From Eulemur rufifrons (taxonomy: Eukaryota > Chordata > Mammalia > Primates > Lemuridae), in the NCBI RefSeq assembly GCF_041146395.1, contig NC_091010.1, forward strand, positions 47,884,001 through 47,948,000: a stretch of 64,000 bases of DNA. Reading direction: 5' to 3'. Numbering within the stretch: the stretch's first letter is position 1; every line of letters starts with the position of its first letter. The notes beneath the pieces are model-generated. The model worked only from the letters and a program-made list of their open reading frames with translations. It was not told the origin of the DNA and made no database searches. A program made the position numbers and the translations under genes. Below, in pieces: positions 1-11,545 of this stretch.

Positions 1-450
1 CTTGGAGTTGACACCTCTCTCAGCCCCAGCTAATTTTCACATCCTTCAAACTTCATATCTCTTTCCCCCTCCTTGCTCCAGGGAAAGGAAGGGGAAGAAA
101 GAACATTGTGTGTGTGTGAGAGAGAGGGGGCAGGGGGAGATAGGTAAGCAGACTTGCTGGGGTACCCTTAGGGTTTACTGGGAGTGAGCCAGGGACTCGG
201 CAGTCCTCTGAAATTGTGCCTGGGGTAGGTGTGGGGGCTACTGGTAGAGGGGGCCTTGGAGGGCTGAGGTGAGAGCTGGGAGTCCCTGCCTCGTTTCTCA
301 GGAAGAACTAGGTGCAGGGTTAGTTGAGAGGGCTGTGGTCCCTGTGGTACTCTATCAATGTTATCTATTATAATATTAATATTATTGTCATTATTGCCAA
401 TCTAGAGACCACCCCATCCCTAGGTGGTAGTACTGTAACACTACTGTAAA
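1..450. other. Unannotated intergenic start
   Basis: G-rich sequence followed by a short TA/ATT-rich patch at 350-400 (TCTATTATAATATTAATATT). No gene or recognised repeat. Confidence 0.5.
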
Positions 451-454
451 ACTC

Positions 455-655
455 TCTCTCATTTATTGTGTTCTAAGTGCCAGAGTCTTGCTACGGGTTT
501 TTTATACATTACTACTTTCATGTTCGCAGAAAGCCCTGTGAAGCAAGTTCTATTTTCAGTCCCACTTTTCAGAGAAAAACTGAGGTTCAGAGAGGCTGGG
601 AGACTTGCTCAAGCTCGCGCAGCCAGGAAATAGCAAAGCCAATACTCACTCGCGA
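455..655 (+). repeat. MIR SINE
   Basis: Shows the MIR order: TTCTAAGTGCCAG, a CCTGTGAAGCAAGT block, then GAAAAACTGAGGTTCAGAGAGG and TTGCTCAAGC. Diverged ancient copy. Confidence 0.75.
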
Positions 656-1880
656 GCCAGAGCTTCAGCATAGGCTAACTTCCCCCAAGGTCCCCAGACT
701 TCACTTGTCCCCACAATGTTCCTCAGTGTGCCCTGTTGGCTGGCTCTGGAAATCTCTAGCTGAGATCACCCGGGCACCAGGTCCCCCTGAGTGCGAGGAG
801 GGTGGCGCTGCTGTTTGTTCAGAGGCTGGGCTGGGGGGCCTGGTGTTGGGGAACATTCATCCAGGGCAAAGAAGAGCAGGAGCCCCACCCAGAGAGGCTC
901 CCCAGTGCTCTGCCCTCAGGCAACCCCAGGGAGTAGGATGGCCCCCTCCCCAGGCCCCATGGCCTCTTGGGAAGGGAGAGGGTGCTAACTGGCATACACC
1001 ACCCGCTCCCCCGGGGATAGAGCAGTTGGAGGGACGCCATGCTGGGTGTGTGTTGGGGTGGGGGGTGGGTCCTGACTTTGATGGGCCTAGAGAGAAAGCT
1101 CTCCCTCTCACCTCCTGACCTCAGCTAGGGCTGGGCCGGAGCGGGGGTTGGAGAAGTGCCTGGCTACGCCTCAGGAGCTGGAGGCTGGAGTCAGGCCAGC
1201 CCCTCTCCCAGGCTCCCTGGGACCCATTTCAAGTGGCTGCTTCCAGGCTGGGCCAGCCCGGGGGAGGGGGAGTGGGAACAGGGGCCTGTTTCCAAGCATT
1301 GGTTCAAGGGTCTCCTTTCCTGAGCCCCGACCCCCTTGCTCAGGGCAACCACTGATTCTGCCCTGTCAGTCTTGGTGTTTACTCCTTATCCGGGACCAAG
1401 GCTGGAGGGAGGGCCCCAAGTCCCTGGAGGCTTGGTGTGTGCCACCCTGCCCCATCTTGAGGCAGTTCTTGTGCTTGGAGTGGGGAAGGGCGGAGACCCC
1501 TAGCACAGACCCTCAGGGACCAGAATCCCCAAGTCTTAAGGTTTTGATCACTGTGGTGACTGGGAGATTTAACTTGCTGTGGCTGCTCCCTGCTCCCCCT
1601 GCCCTGTCCCACCTGCCTTCTCATTCATATAGGATCCTGCATCGGGGACCTCTTGTGGCAGTAGGGACAGGGATGTTCTCTAGTTTCTAGTCCTCTCGAC
1701 CCTGTAAGGTGGATGTGAAATCACACGCCAAGGGCTGCTTCACTGTGATCGCCGTGGCTGTCCTCTATCCCCCATCTGTGGGTAATGGAGAGGTTCTCTC
1801 CAAGGCAGGATGGCGAGAGATGGGTTGCTGGTGAAGGAGAGAAGAGAAATCTTTTAAGGCAAATCACATGAATACCTGTT
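656..1880. other. Unique GC-rich intergenic DNA
   Basis: No repeat or gene recognised. Long open frames here have Pro/Gly/Ser-rich, low-complexity content and no splice or family support. Confidence 0.4.
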
Positions 1881-1884
1881 TCAA

Positions 1885-2035
1885 AAATTGGTCATCTCTC
1901 TTTGCCTCAGTTTCTTCATCTGTAAATTGGGAGAAATAACAGCTACTTCCTTGGGTTGTGGCGATGCCCAAGTGAGACGGCAGAGAGGGCCTCGCACTGT
2001 GTCCGGCACATGTGGGTGCTAAATAAATATTTAAA
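1885..2035 (-). repeat. MIR SINE
   Basis: Minus-strand MIR: TTTGCCTCAGTTTCTTCATC, CTGTAAATTGGGAG, ending GTGCTAAATAAATATTT. Confidence 0.8.
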
Positions 2036-2324
2036 ATGATCAGAGTGGGGCAGAGCCTGGAGTATGGTGAGGGTGTGGGCTTCAGGGGACTCTCCTTCCT
2101 CATCCTCCATCTTCCTCACCTCCCAGCTCTCTGGTCCCTCACTGTGACAAGCCCAGGCATGGACCTTCCATTTGAACCCCCAATTCTTGGATGGGGCTAG
2201 AGGACATTGGTGTGTCAGATGGAGCTGTGGTCAAGGGATGTGTGTGTCCACATCCCCGTTTTGAGAAAGGAGCTATTTGGGCATCAGCCAGGCTGTGTGT
2301 ACACGTGAGGATGTCTGTATTTCT

Positions 2325-2347
2325 GCGTGTGCGTGTGCGTGTGCGTA
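2325..2347. repeat. GTGTGC short tandem repeat
   Basis: Three-plus units of GTGTGC, a small microsatellite. Confidence 0.6.
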
Positions 2348-2524
2348 GGCTTAATGGCTGGCGCCAAAATACTTGCCGATTAATCTTTGTCTTCCGCCCG
2401 CACCCAGCCCTAGTCTCCAGGAAGCTCTGGGAACTAAGCTGGTGTCCAAGGGGCCTGAGGGGGCAGAATCAGGCCCAGGAAGATGGATTTCCCTGTCCTC
2501 TGAGCCCCAACCCAGCAGGGAAGT

Positions 2525-2665
2525 GGGGGGAGGCTGCTTCATTTTGTTTAATGGGATTATTGGTGGGGGGACAGTAGTCATGGGGCATTAACTGCTAATT
2601 GGGTCCATAATAAAGTTAATAAAGCTCTTATGGTCTTTGCCATTAACTGTAATTAAGGGGGTGCT
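2525..2665. promoter_or_regulatory. Candidate homeodomain-motif enhancer (conserved-element-like)
   Basis: A TAAT/TTAAC-rich island in otherwise GC-rich unique DNA. It carries TTTAATGGGATTATTGG, two CATTAACTG sites at 2586-2594 and 2641-2649, GTTAATAAAG and GTAATTAAGG. The style fits conserved enhancers around developmental genes; conservation itself cannot be read here. Confidence 0.4.
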
Positions 2666-2974
2666 CTGTGGCGAGGAGGGGGGCTGTTGGCGGGGAAGGG
2701 TACTGGGCTCTCGCTGGCAGGCAGGAGCCGGAACAGGAGCAGGTGATAGGGAAGCTGGCAGCCATGCCAAGGCTGGGAGCTGCACTGGCTTCTGGAGCCC
2801 ACCCGGGCCCTCTAGGGGCTGGAGGGGGTGAGGTGGATGGGAAGAGAAGGGGTTTTATCGTGTGCTGTACAGAGGAGTCCAGGGGGAAATTACTAACCCC
2901 AGCCAGATGCCCACACCCTTGAAGAGGCTCAGAACATGGAAAAATGTCATCTCTAAGGAGGGCTGAGCTTTGGG

Positions 2975-3125
2975 ACATGACTCTGGCTTGTGTTTGCTGT
3001 ATGCCCCTGGGGAAGCTACATGACCTCTCCTAGCCTCAGTTTCCCCTTCTGTAACATGAAGAAAATAATAACATGGTTATAAGGGTTCCAGAAGCTATGT
3101 GGTGGGAGACAACTAGGCCAGTGAC
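2975..3125 (-). repeat. MIR SINE
   Basis: Minus-strand MIR with CCTCAGTTTCCCCTTCTGTA preceded by a ...TACATGACCTCTCC block. Confidence 0.75.
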
Positions 3126-3129
3126 TGTG

Positions 3130-4040
3130 GTACTGTTATTCTTTTTATGAGCTTTTATTTATTTTATTTTGTAACTGTACAAGGAACACTTGATAAACTC
3201 TTCTTGTATATATGGAAGCATAGAATGACCTCATCCCGCTTTTCCCTTGTCTCAATATGGTGGTTGTTTTTCCAGAGTTTTAGGGATGCATTTATGTAAT
3301 ACATACGTACACAGAGAAACATGAAGTTTTCTTCTTCTTTACATAGATGAATGGTATTGTTTTGAAATTGACTTTTTTCTTACATTTGTTTTTGTGGTCT
3401 TTCCATGCCAGTACATGTAGATCTATTTCATTCTTTGTATTCTATAGTATGGACAGATTCTATGGTATAGATGTATCACCATTTATTTAAATGTCTATTG
3501 ATGAGCATTTAGGTTTTTTCCAGTATTTTGTAATTTAAACAATAGACCATCCTTGTATTATCTTTGTGTACTTGTAAATTTCTGTAAGCTAGATTTCTGG
3601 AAATTGAGTAGTTGGGTCCAAGGGTTTATGTATATTTTTAAAGATATATGAATGCTTATTTGCATATTTCCCTTGTTCCCCCCAGTGCTGGCATGTTCTG
3701 TACTCTATTCTACACTTTGCTTTTTTACCTGCACCTTGCTGTCCTTATATCTTGAAGATCATTCTAGATCAGAACATGCACATCATTTTTTTGAATGGCT
3801 GCATGGTATTTCATTGTATGGCTGTTTTAATCATTTAGCTTGTCCCCTAGATGGAAACCTAGATTGTTTCTAGTCTTTAGCGCTTAGAATGCTGCAATAA
3901 ATACCCTTGATATTTCTTTGAGCATAAGTGCAAGACATATATAGACAAATTTTTAGAAGTGGCCTTGCTGGGTTAGATGATGTGATCATTGAATACTTTT
4001 GATAGATATTGCCAATTGCACATGAAGATGATTGTGCCAG
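3130..4040 (-). repeat. L1M-type LINE 3' fragments, two in tandem
   Basis: AT-rich. Two similar segments carry minus-strand L1 3' phrases: GATGAGCATTTAGG with TTGAGTAGTTGGGTCC, then again GAATGGCTGCATGGTATTTC, GTCCCCTAGATGG and AGAAGTGGCCTTGCTGGGTT. Ancient and heavily mutated; no intact reading frame. Confidence 0.7.
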
Positions 4041-4044
4041 GCTA

Positions 4045-4575
4045 CCTGCACTGTCAAATTGGTGTAGGTGCTGCCTGCCAGGTGTTTACCTGCAGCCACT
4101 TCAACTGAGCTCAGGCACACTGCTGGGCAACAGTTCTTCTGGCAGCTCCTGGGATGGGGAAGTTCAGCTTCCCCTGGGAGAGGCCTGGCAGGCAGGAGGG
4201 GAAAGAAGGGAGCCCTCCCCTGTGTGTCTGAGAAAGCCACTGGGTAAACACGGTTGTCAGAGGGGAGGGAGAGTTACAGTTGGGGTCAGGGGTTAATGCT
4301 GATGGAGCTACTGGGACACGTTGTGCAAACAAAACAAGTTGGGGGAGGGGAGGGGCCACCCCTCTGGGAAGGGGAGGAGGAGGGAGATGGGCCAGCCCCA
4401 GCCAGCCTGGACCTGGCTGTTCCCTGGGCAGCTGCCATCACGGGCACAGGTTCTGGGCTGCTGAGGACCTGGTGGCCAGGCCATTGGGCTCTGAGGCCAA
4501 GGGGGCAGCTTTTCCTGTCCTAAAGGCCCCCAGCCCAGAGCTGGCAGGGTGGGCCTGCTGAGCAGCCCTGCCCAC
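4045..4575. other. Unique GC-rich intergenic DNA
   Basis: No recognised repeat or gene; purine-rich and G-rich runs. Confidence 0.4.
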
Positions 4576-4579
4576 CGCA

Positions 4580-4880
4580 GGGCCCTTCCACGGGTAATCC
4601 CCCTGGAGCCCCGTCTGGGGCTTTGTGAGGTATTAGAGGTGAGCTGGGCGGCGGGCCCTGGAGCCAGGCCCAGCTTTTAGAGCATTCCTGGGCATTAGGC
4701 TCACTGTCCCAGCCAGCCTTGCCCTCACCCCACTGCGCCCCAGGGGCTTCTCTGCCTCAGCCACTTCTGGCCTAATTACAGGTGTCCGTGTCCGGGTCAG
4801 CAGTGGAGTTAATTTGGGGCTTGTCCTGGGGTGGCCAGGGCTCATTAATGGAGTCCCACGGAGTCCAGGGGATGAGCTGG
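4580..4880. promoter_or_regulatory. Candidate conserved regulatory element
   Basis: Clustered homeodomain-type sites in unique DNA: GGTAATCCCCC, GGCCTAATTACAGG, GGAGTTAATTTGGGG and GGCTCATTAATGGAG. No coding potential. Enhancer function is inferred from motif clustering near a homeobox gene. Confidence 0.35.
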
Positions 4881-6090
4881 GCAAACAGGGGATTAGGGGC
4901 TGAGGAAGACTGTGGCGGGGAAGCTGGGTGAGGCAGGGTGAGCGGGCCCAAGGTGGGAGTCAGCTTCAAGTGCGTGTGTTCACACTCTCACCCACACAGG
5001 CGCTCATGCAGAGAGCCCACAGGTGCCCAGACACTCTCCAGAGACACACGTGGAATTTCAGGCTCAGGCGGGCTCACACACAGAGAACTGCTTCCCCCAA
5101 AGCCTCAGAGCATGCAAGGGATGGGGGCTTGGGGGGATGAACCAGAGACTCTCTCTGCAGCCAGAAGCTCTGGCCTGCCCCAGCCAGCCCCTCCTGTGCC
5201 CCATCCCACCCTGGATGTTCCCTTCTCCTTTTCTCTCAGCACCTCCTCCCAGCCCAGGCCTGGAATTCTTAGTGTTGGCTTGTGGGTGGAGTGACTTGGA
5301 GCAGGCTCCCGGCCAGGCTGGGGAGAGGCGGCCCAGAAAGTCCCTAAGTCCTGCTGTCAGCCCAGCTCTCAAAAGAACCCCCTACCACTGTGCCTCATGG
5401 CAGCGCTTGGATCCTGAGGGGAGGCAGGGCCACAATGCAGAGGTCAGGAAGAGGAGGAAGGAGCTGACAGGAGCCAGGGCTGGGAGGGGCTGGGCAGGGG
5501 GAAATCACTTAACCCCCAAGCCGCCACTGGTCTTTGGAACCCTGCACTGATGGGGGCCAGCTGGATCTGGCTGAGGACAAGGGGCCCGAGTGTGGGAATC
5601 CAGGGAGGGGCCTCCCAGGGCCTCCCGGGTCAGCTGGAGGAGAGCACAGGGACTTCTTCCCCGGCCTGCCTCCCTGCCGCCATCTGACCTGGCTCGGGGC
5701 TCTGCTACTAACAGGGGACTTTTTCCAGCATTAGCCACCCCCACTGCCACCCCAAGCCGGCTGGCTGATGTTCCACTCCTAGCAGGGTGGTGCTGGCAGC
5801 ACAGGCCAGGCAGGTAGCGGGGCTCAGAAACCCAGAGTCGGATTTTCCCAAAGATGCCTCCTTCTGTCCGTGCCGGCTTCCCAAGGCTCCCCCTTGACTA
5901 GTATTTAGAGGTGACCCCAGGGACAAAGTGACTCCCATTACAGAAATAGCCACCATTCCATCCCACTAACTTCTCATCAGTAAAGGTGCCCACAGGGCCA
6001 CCTGTTGTCACCTCACCCTTGGTCCTAGGCATCAAGCACTCCCTCCCTGGGCCATGTGCTCCCCATGCCATCCTGGGACCCCACCCCACA
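4881..6090. other. Unique intergenic DNA
   Basis: No gene or clear repeat. Open frames are short and Pro/Gly-rich. Confidence 0.4.
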
Positions 6091-6094
6091 CACA

Positions 6095-6290
6095 CTCCAG
6101 GCTCATAATTGAATATAAAGGCCCAGAAGCCAGCGCAAACAGCAGCATTAATCACCAGCAACCTGGCAGCCTCCCGTCATAGAGCTCCTGCGCCCTTGGA
6201 ATAGCTCGTGTTAATCACTGCCGCTGATAAATTATTGTCTTCTCCGCCTCGTACATAAATTATGCACTATTTTGGGACTGCCAGGAATCC
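6095..6290. promoter_or_regulatory. Candidate conserved regulatory element with paired TTAATCAC sites
   Basis: Dense AT motifs: CATAATTGAATATAAAGG, TTAATCAC at 6148-6155 and 6211-6218, CTGATAAATTATTG and CATAAATTATGCAC. Set in GC-richer unique sequence, which fits a deeply conserved developmental enhancer. Confidence 0.45.
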
Positions 6291-7975
6291 TGTAGTAAGG
6301 GCTTCCAACCCATTTCTGAGGTGGATCCTCAGACCTCTGGGTCCCCCCGGCTGGGGTGTTCACTGGCCTGCCAAGGCATGGAGCCACAGGCACGGGGACT
6401 GAGGGCATGGGAAGGAGTGGGGCCCCCACTCAAGGGTAACTGTCGCACCCAGGAGCACGTACAGGAGCTCTTCAGCTCCGGGAGACAGGGCTGTGGCCTC
6501 GGGACTTCTCCAGCTCTAGACAGGAGAGACCGATCTAGAGCAGAATGCGGTGCGGGGAGGCTTCCTGGCTTCCTAAAGCTCTGGGCCAATAGAGCAGGGG
6601 GAGCCTTTACCTGGAAGTTCCTGCTCACCACCTGAGAGCGTCTCCCGCCAATCAAGCCCAGCGCTTGGGAGTTCCCCATCCCTGGAAGCAGGATGTGGGC
6701 GTGTCCCTGGGGCTGCGAGACCTGCCTCCCCAGCGCCCTGTCCTACCCTGGGGTCTGGGCACTCTCTCTGGCCACGCCTCTGAGAAGCAGCCTCAGCCTC
6801 AGAAGGTGGTGGCAGTAGTTACGGCAATGTCCACCAGATGGCAGACCTAAAACCCGGGATGGCAGCTCCAGGAGGCGGGAGGCAGCACTTGGGTGAGGAA
6901 ATGCCGATGGAAAGGTGGGACCCGCCAGGGGAGGGTGACGGGGAGTGAGTGGAGATGGGGTCTTGCTGCCACGGTGAGCCCTTAGCCTCAGTGGGACCAG
7001 AGAACGGGACCCATTTCTCACGTCAAACCACACATGGTGCCACCCTCAAATGGGATCATCTCAGAATTGGGAGCCCAGATGGTGTATGTCAGCAGCCATA
7101 TCCCAGGGAGGGCAGCTACAGCCAGCCAGACTTCACTGGCCCTGGCCCAGCTCCCCTGAAACGCAGCCAGCCTCCTCATCCCTCTGTCTGCTGGGAGACC
7201 CCCCGAAACAGCCAAGACAGGAGCTACTGATGTATGGTCAGTGGGGGTCCAGCAAAGCCCAGCCCTCAGGGTCTGGATCACTCCCCATCTCATTTCAAAC
7301 ATTCGGACCCAGTCCACTCAAGGATGCCTGTCCCTCCACGGGCTCACTCCTTCCTCCCTCCACATGCAGAGTAGAGAGCTGCTCAGAGACACAAATGGGT
7401 CCTACGATTCAGGAGACTTGTGGCTTCAACACTGGGCTTGCCAGAGGGCCCCCGACCTGGCACTTCTCCAAGCCCCTCATCCTCCACAGACACCTTGAAG
7501 ATATAATCTTATACCATCTGCTGAGGCTGGGCCAAGCACTGCAGTATGACGGTGTATGACAATGCATAACATTGCATTTTCACCTAGCCTGCAAGCTGCT
7601 TCCACAAAGATGCAGGGCTCTGTCCCTTTAGATACCTTGACCCCCAGGAGTAGAGCTGGCAGAATCAGGCTCTGAACACAGCCAGGCCTCCTGCAGCCCA
7701 GCAGCCTCAATTGGAGTCCTAGGAAAATGTCTGGAACTTCGTGTCTGCTTGGTGGTTCTTGCCTAGGCATCCTTGCTGCAAATCCCTCTCCTCAGCTCTC
7801 TGGTGATATTAGCTGGGAGTCTGGAGTGCCCCCCCTGGATCCCAACAGGGCCTTTGGGTCATGATGGGGACCCCCAGATCCAGGCAGGGCCCTATCTCCT
7901 GCTCTCAGGCTCTTTGAAGGCAAAGTCAAGACATCTCTATCAATGAAGACCAGGGTTTCTCCAAGCACACCTCCT
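6291..7975. other. Unique intergenic DNA
   Basis: No gene or confidently named repeat found. Confidence 0.35.
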
Positions 7976-7977
7976 GC

Positions 7978-8070
7978 ACTGACTTCAGACCTACTGAGCT
8001 GGAAACTGGGGATGGGGTCCAGAGAACTGAATTGATACTAAGCATCCTAAAGTCTGAGGACCACTGCACA
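7978..8070 (-). repeat. hAT-type DNA transposon fragment (MER5-like)
   Basis: CAGACCTACTGAG, GGGGATGGGGTCC and a CTAAAGTCTGAGGACCACTG end, which match the minus-strand terminal wording of MER5-class elements. Confidence 0.65.
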
Positions 8071-9370
8071 CGAGACTTCCTCAGAGCCAGGCTCGAGCCC
8101 TCATTAGACTCAAAGCTTCCTGAGGGTAGCCCCAGACCGGGCTGGCTGAGTGGGGAGGTTTTCCTAGTTGGCCTCAGACTACTGACTTCCCTGCAGCAGC
8201 TGTACTGGCAGCAGGCGTGCACTGGCCTCATCACTGTCTCCCACCTTGTCCGTTCCCTTCCCCAACCCTCTGGCCCTTCCCACCCAGCTTGCCTGGCTTC
8301 CCCGGACCCTCTGTCTTCATGTCTGTCTTCACGTCTGTTCCAGGGCCGCCCGGCCCAGCTTGTTTATCCTTCAGGGGGTCTGAGTGGGTATTTCAACCCC
8401 AATTATGCTTTGACCACAGCCACCACAGATACCAAAACAAACGTCCTGGCCATCAGAGGTGGGGGAGGCTCAGACAGGCTGGTGCCAGGGGGGCTGATAA
8501 AGGGGGATCCGCTTGGGCTTGGAGGTGATGAGAGCTGCTCCTCGTGATGGGGCCCTGGGGAGCAGGGGCTCGTGGGTAATTGGCCTCCTCAGTGAGGCCC
8601 AGGCTGCAGAGGGGACAGTGTCTTGGTCTCAGTGCCTCCCCTTAAATTCCCAGCTTCCCTGCGGTCATCTAACAGAAGCTTGTGTGTTTGGGGAAGCTTG
8701 TTTCCCCCCAGCTGCTGGCTGGCTGACTCTGGCATCACCTCCAGACAACAAAGATCTTGACTCCTCAACCCAGGACCTTTTTTATCCCCTCTTGGACTTC
8801 ATGGTCAAGAGGATGGAAGTAAAATCCAGGGATCCTAGACCCAGCTCTGTTGGACTATCCTTGTGCCTTGAATTGAGGTCCTTGTGTAGTCCGTGCCTTG
8901 GTTTCCCATCTCTAGGTCAATTAGCAGAAAACACTTCCCAGTCTGACTGCACACGAGGGAGAAAAATCCTGACCCTCCAAGCTCCCTGGGATGCCCAGAG
9001 AATTCAATGAGGCCCCCCCATGGAGCAATGGGAAGCAGAACATGATGCCTGCTAGTCGGTGGGCCTTGATTTCTATCTGGAGCTTCAGAAGATAGGTCAC
9101 CAGGCATCCAAGCCTAGGGAAGGGGCCCCAGCTCCCATCTGTCTCTGTGGCAGGAACCAGGGGTCCTAACAGAGGCCATGCTCAGCACTGTCTCCAGCTA
9201 GCTGTGCTTGTCCCAACGGGGAGGAGCCCCTCACTCACCGTTGCCCTCTCTGGTTTTTACCCCAATAACTGTTTCACCCCCACCCTGGGCCACTGCTCTT
9301 TCCTGAAACGGCCACCTTCGCATCTGCACATTGACAGATCTCTGCAATGGACCACACCTGGAAACATCTT
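8071..9370. other. Unique intergenic DNA
   Basis: Nothing recognised. Confidence 0.35.
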
Positions 9371-9374
9371 TAAC

Positions 9375-9610
9375 GATAATGATAATAGCGAGGATAACAA
9401 AAAGTCCCCATTTATCGAACACTTTCCATGTGTTGTGCCAGATGCTTTTGCAATCTGATCTATCAGTCCTACAAGGCAGGCAGATATAATAGCGCCACTT
9501 TATAGATGAGGAAGCTGAGAGGTTAAGTAAATTGTCCAAAGCCACACCACGAGCAAGTGGTAGAACTGGATTCAAACCCAATTCGATCTGACTTCTGAGC
9601 CCAAGGTGTT
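9375..9610 (+). repeat. MIR SINE
   Basis: Clear plus-strand MIR: ATTTATCGAACACTTTCCATG, CTTTATAGATGAGGAAGCTG, GGTTAAGTAAATTGTCC and GGATTCAAACCCA. Confidence 0.9.
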
Positions 9611-10149
9611 TGCACCAGGCTTCAGACATGCCGTAGAGAGTAGCATTTGCTCTGTCTGCTGTACCAGCCCTGGCTGCTGTGGGGGTCTCTCTGTCTTTAG
9701 TTCTGATACTCACGGTTGAAGGGATCCTTTGGCCACTCAGGGAGCCCCAGAATCCCGCTGCAGACCCAGGGAAGTCAATTCAGTCCCGACTGAACTTGGA
9801 TAAGGAGTGTCAGCATCTGCTCTACATAGCTGAGGGCAAACCTTCTCGGAGCTCGGCTGCAGGACCTGGGGGGCCGCCCTGGTTCTCTGGGTCCTTAAGG
9901 AGGGTCCGGATGAGGGTGGGGTTTCTTTTCTGCTCCCTGTTGTGGCCTATCTTGCTCACTGAACCCTGGCTGCTGCCCAAACACAGGCAGCCTCTGCCTG
10001 GGGCTGGAGCCACGATGCGGCAGGTGGAGGATTGGGGGGTGGCTGTGAGAGCCAGACATCTGCCTCCCACCCCCACCCCATGTACACACACACTTTCGGT
10101 GGGGAGGGGCCAGGACACGTGGCCTCTGGGACGGAGGGAGGGTTGCAGG

Positions 10150-10310
10150 GGCTCAGGAGGGCGGGTGCGGGTGCATGCTGGACATGGGAGTGTGCTCGTC
10201 TGTGACTGTGTGTGGGTGTGTGCACCAGTGTGAGAGCGGGAATGTGTGGGTCTGTGAGAGAGTGAGTGTGACCACGTGGGCAGTGGGTGCCTGTGAGTAT
10301 AACTGATTGC
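10150..10310. repeat. TG-rich low-complexity stretch
   Basis: Interrupted TGTG/GAGTG wording without a fixed unit. Confidence 0.5.
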
Positions 10311-10374
10311 GTGAGAGCACAACATGAGTAGGAAGGGCAGTTGCCGTCGGTGTATCTTGGAGAAAAAATCCCAG

Positions 10375-10545
10375 AACTCCAGAGGCCAATCTCTGCTCTG
10401 CCATTGACCAGCTCTGTGGCTTTGAACATGTGACTTCTCTAAGTGTCCCGACCTGCAAATGGGGAGGAAACCCCCTCACGGAGTAGTCACGAGGACCACG
10501 TGCAGATGCAGGTGGCGAGCACTTTGTAATCTGTCACATGTAGCT
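10375..10545 (-). repeat. MIR SINE
   Basis: Minus-strand MIR: CTCTGCTCTGCCATTGACC, GACTTCTCTAAGTG, ACCTGCAAATGGGGAGG. Confidence 0.75.
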
Positions 10546-11029
10546 CGGCGAGAAGGTCAGTGGGCTCTCTCCATCCTCTTCCTCTCTCCCCACGCCCAAC
10601 CCCACAACGTGGCCAGGTCCCAGCCAGGTGCCAAGCTGGGGAGGGTGCCGTCCCAGAGCCACGGCCCACGAAGCAGGGGAACCATGCTCAGGAGGGCTGG
10701 TTAGGGATGGGGAGAGTGAGTGTCCACTTCAGCTCTGATGTTGGAGTCGAGGTTGCCCCACCTCCCCAAAGCCAGCCCACTGCACCCCATGGCTCCGCGC
10801 CAGGGCTGAGGGATTCTCCTCCATCTCAGCCCAGCTCAGCTCAGCACACTGTGGCTTCTCCCACTGTGGAGGCAAAGGCCCCACTTCCTACCTGCTGCAG
10901 ACCGTTCCCTGCTAAGATCCCAGGGCTCTCAGCTCTGTTTCCCTCCCACTCCCAGCCTCCCGTGCGCTTCTCAGGTGATTCTACTGCCTTTGGTCCATGC
11001 ACCTGCGTCTGGAAACCATCTACTTAGCA

Positions 11030-11206
11030 CAGTGGCTCTCAGCCCTGGCTGCACACCAGACAGGAATCCCCTGGGGAAGATTTGAAAGACCCTGATGTCA
11101 AGGCTGCACCCCAGGCCAGGATCTCTGGGCTGGGACCCAGGCATTAATGTGGGCTCAAAGCTGCCCAGGTGATTCTAACGTGCAGCCAGACTTGGGGACC
11201 CCTGAC
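11030..11206 (+). repeat. hAT-type nonautonomous DNA transposon (MER5-like)
   Basis: Begins CAGTGGCTCTCAGCCCTGG and ends with CCAGGTGATTCTAACG...GGGGACCCCTG, the paired ends of a short Charlie-group element. Confidence 0.75.
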
Positions 11207-11224
11207 CATCTTTCCCAAGCATCT

Positions 11225-11452
11225 GTGGTGATAAGAATCACCTGGTAATCCGTCACAGGCTTAGTTAAGAAAAGGGAATTCAGCATTAAAAAAAACATGA
11301 AACCACTTATGATACTAGTTACATACACAGCTTCCCCGGCTCCCTCCCCTGGAAACTCTGATTTGGTGGGTTTAGGATGGGGCCCAGGAATTTGCATTTT
11401 TTTATAAATATCCCAGATGATCCTAATTATCAGGGAATTTGAGATGCTAGCC
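11225..11452 (+). repeat. Second hAT-type fragment (MER5-like)
   Basis: AAGAATCACCTGG, AACTCTGATTTGGTGGGT, GGGGCCCAGGAATTTGCATT and CAGATGATCCTAAT follow the MER5-class order, with some extra sequence inside. Confidence 0.65.
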
Positions 11453-11509
11453 TAGAGCTGTGCTTCTCAGACTTGAATGTGCATAAAAATCACTGGAGGT
11501 GCTCGCTTT

Positions 11510-11545
<36 letters not shown>

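Noticed and set aside
477..1118. 213-codon plus-strand open frame
   Set aside because: Begins inside a MIR and shows no family likeness.
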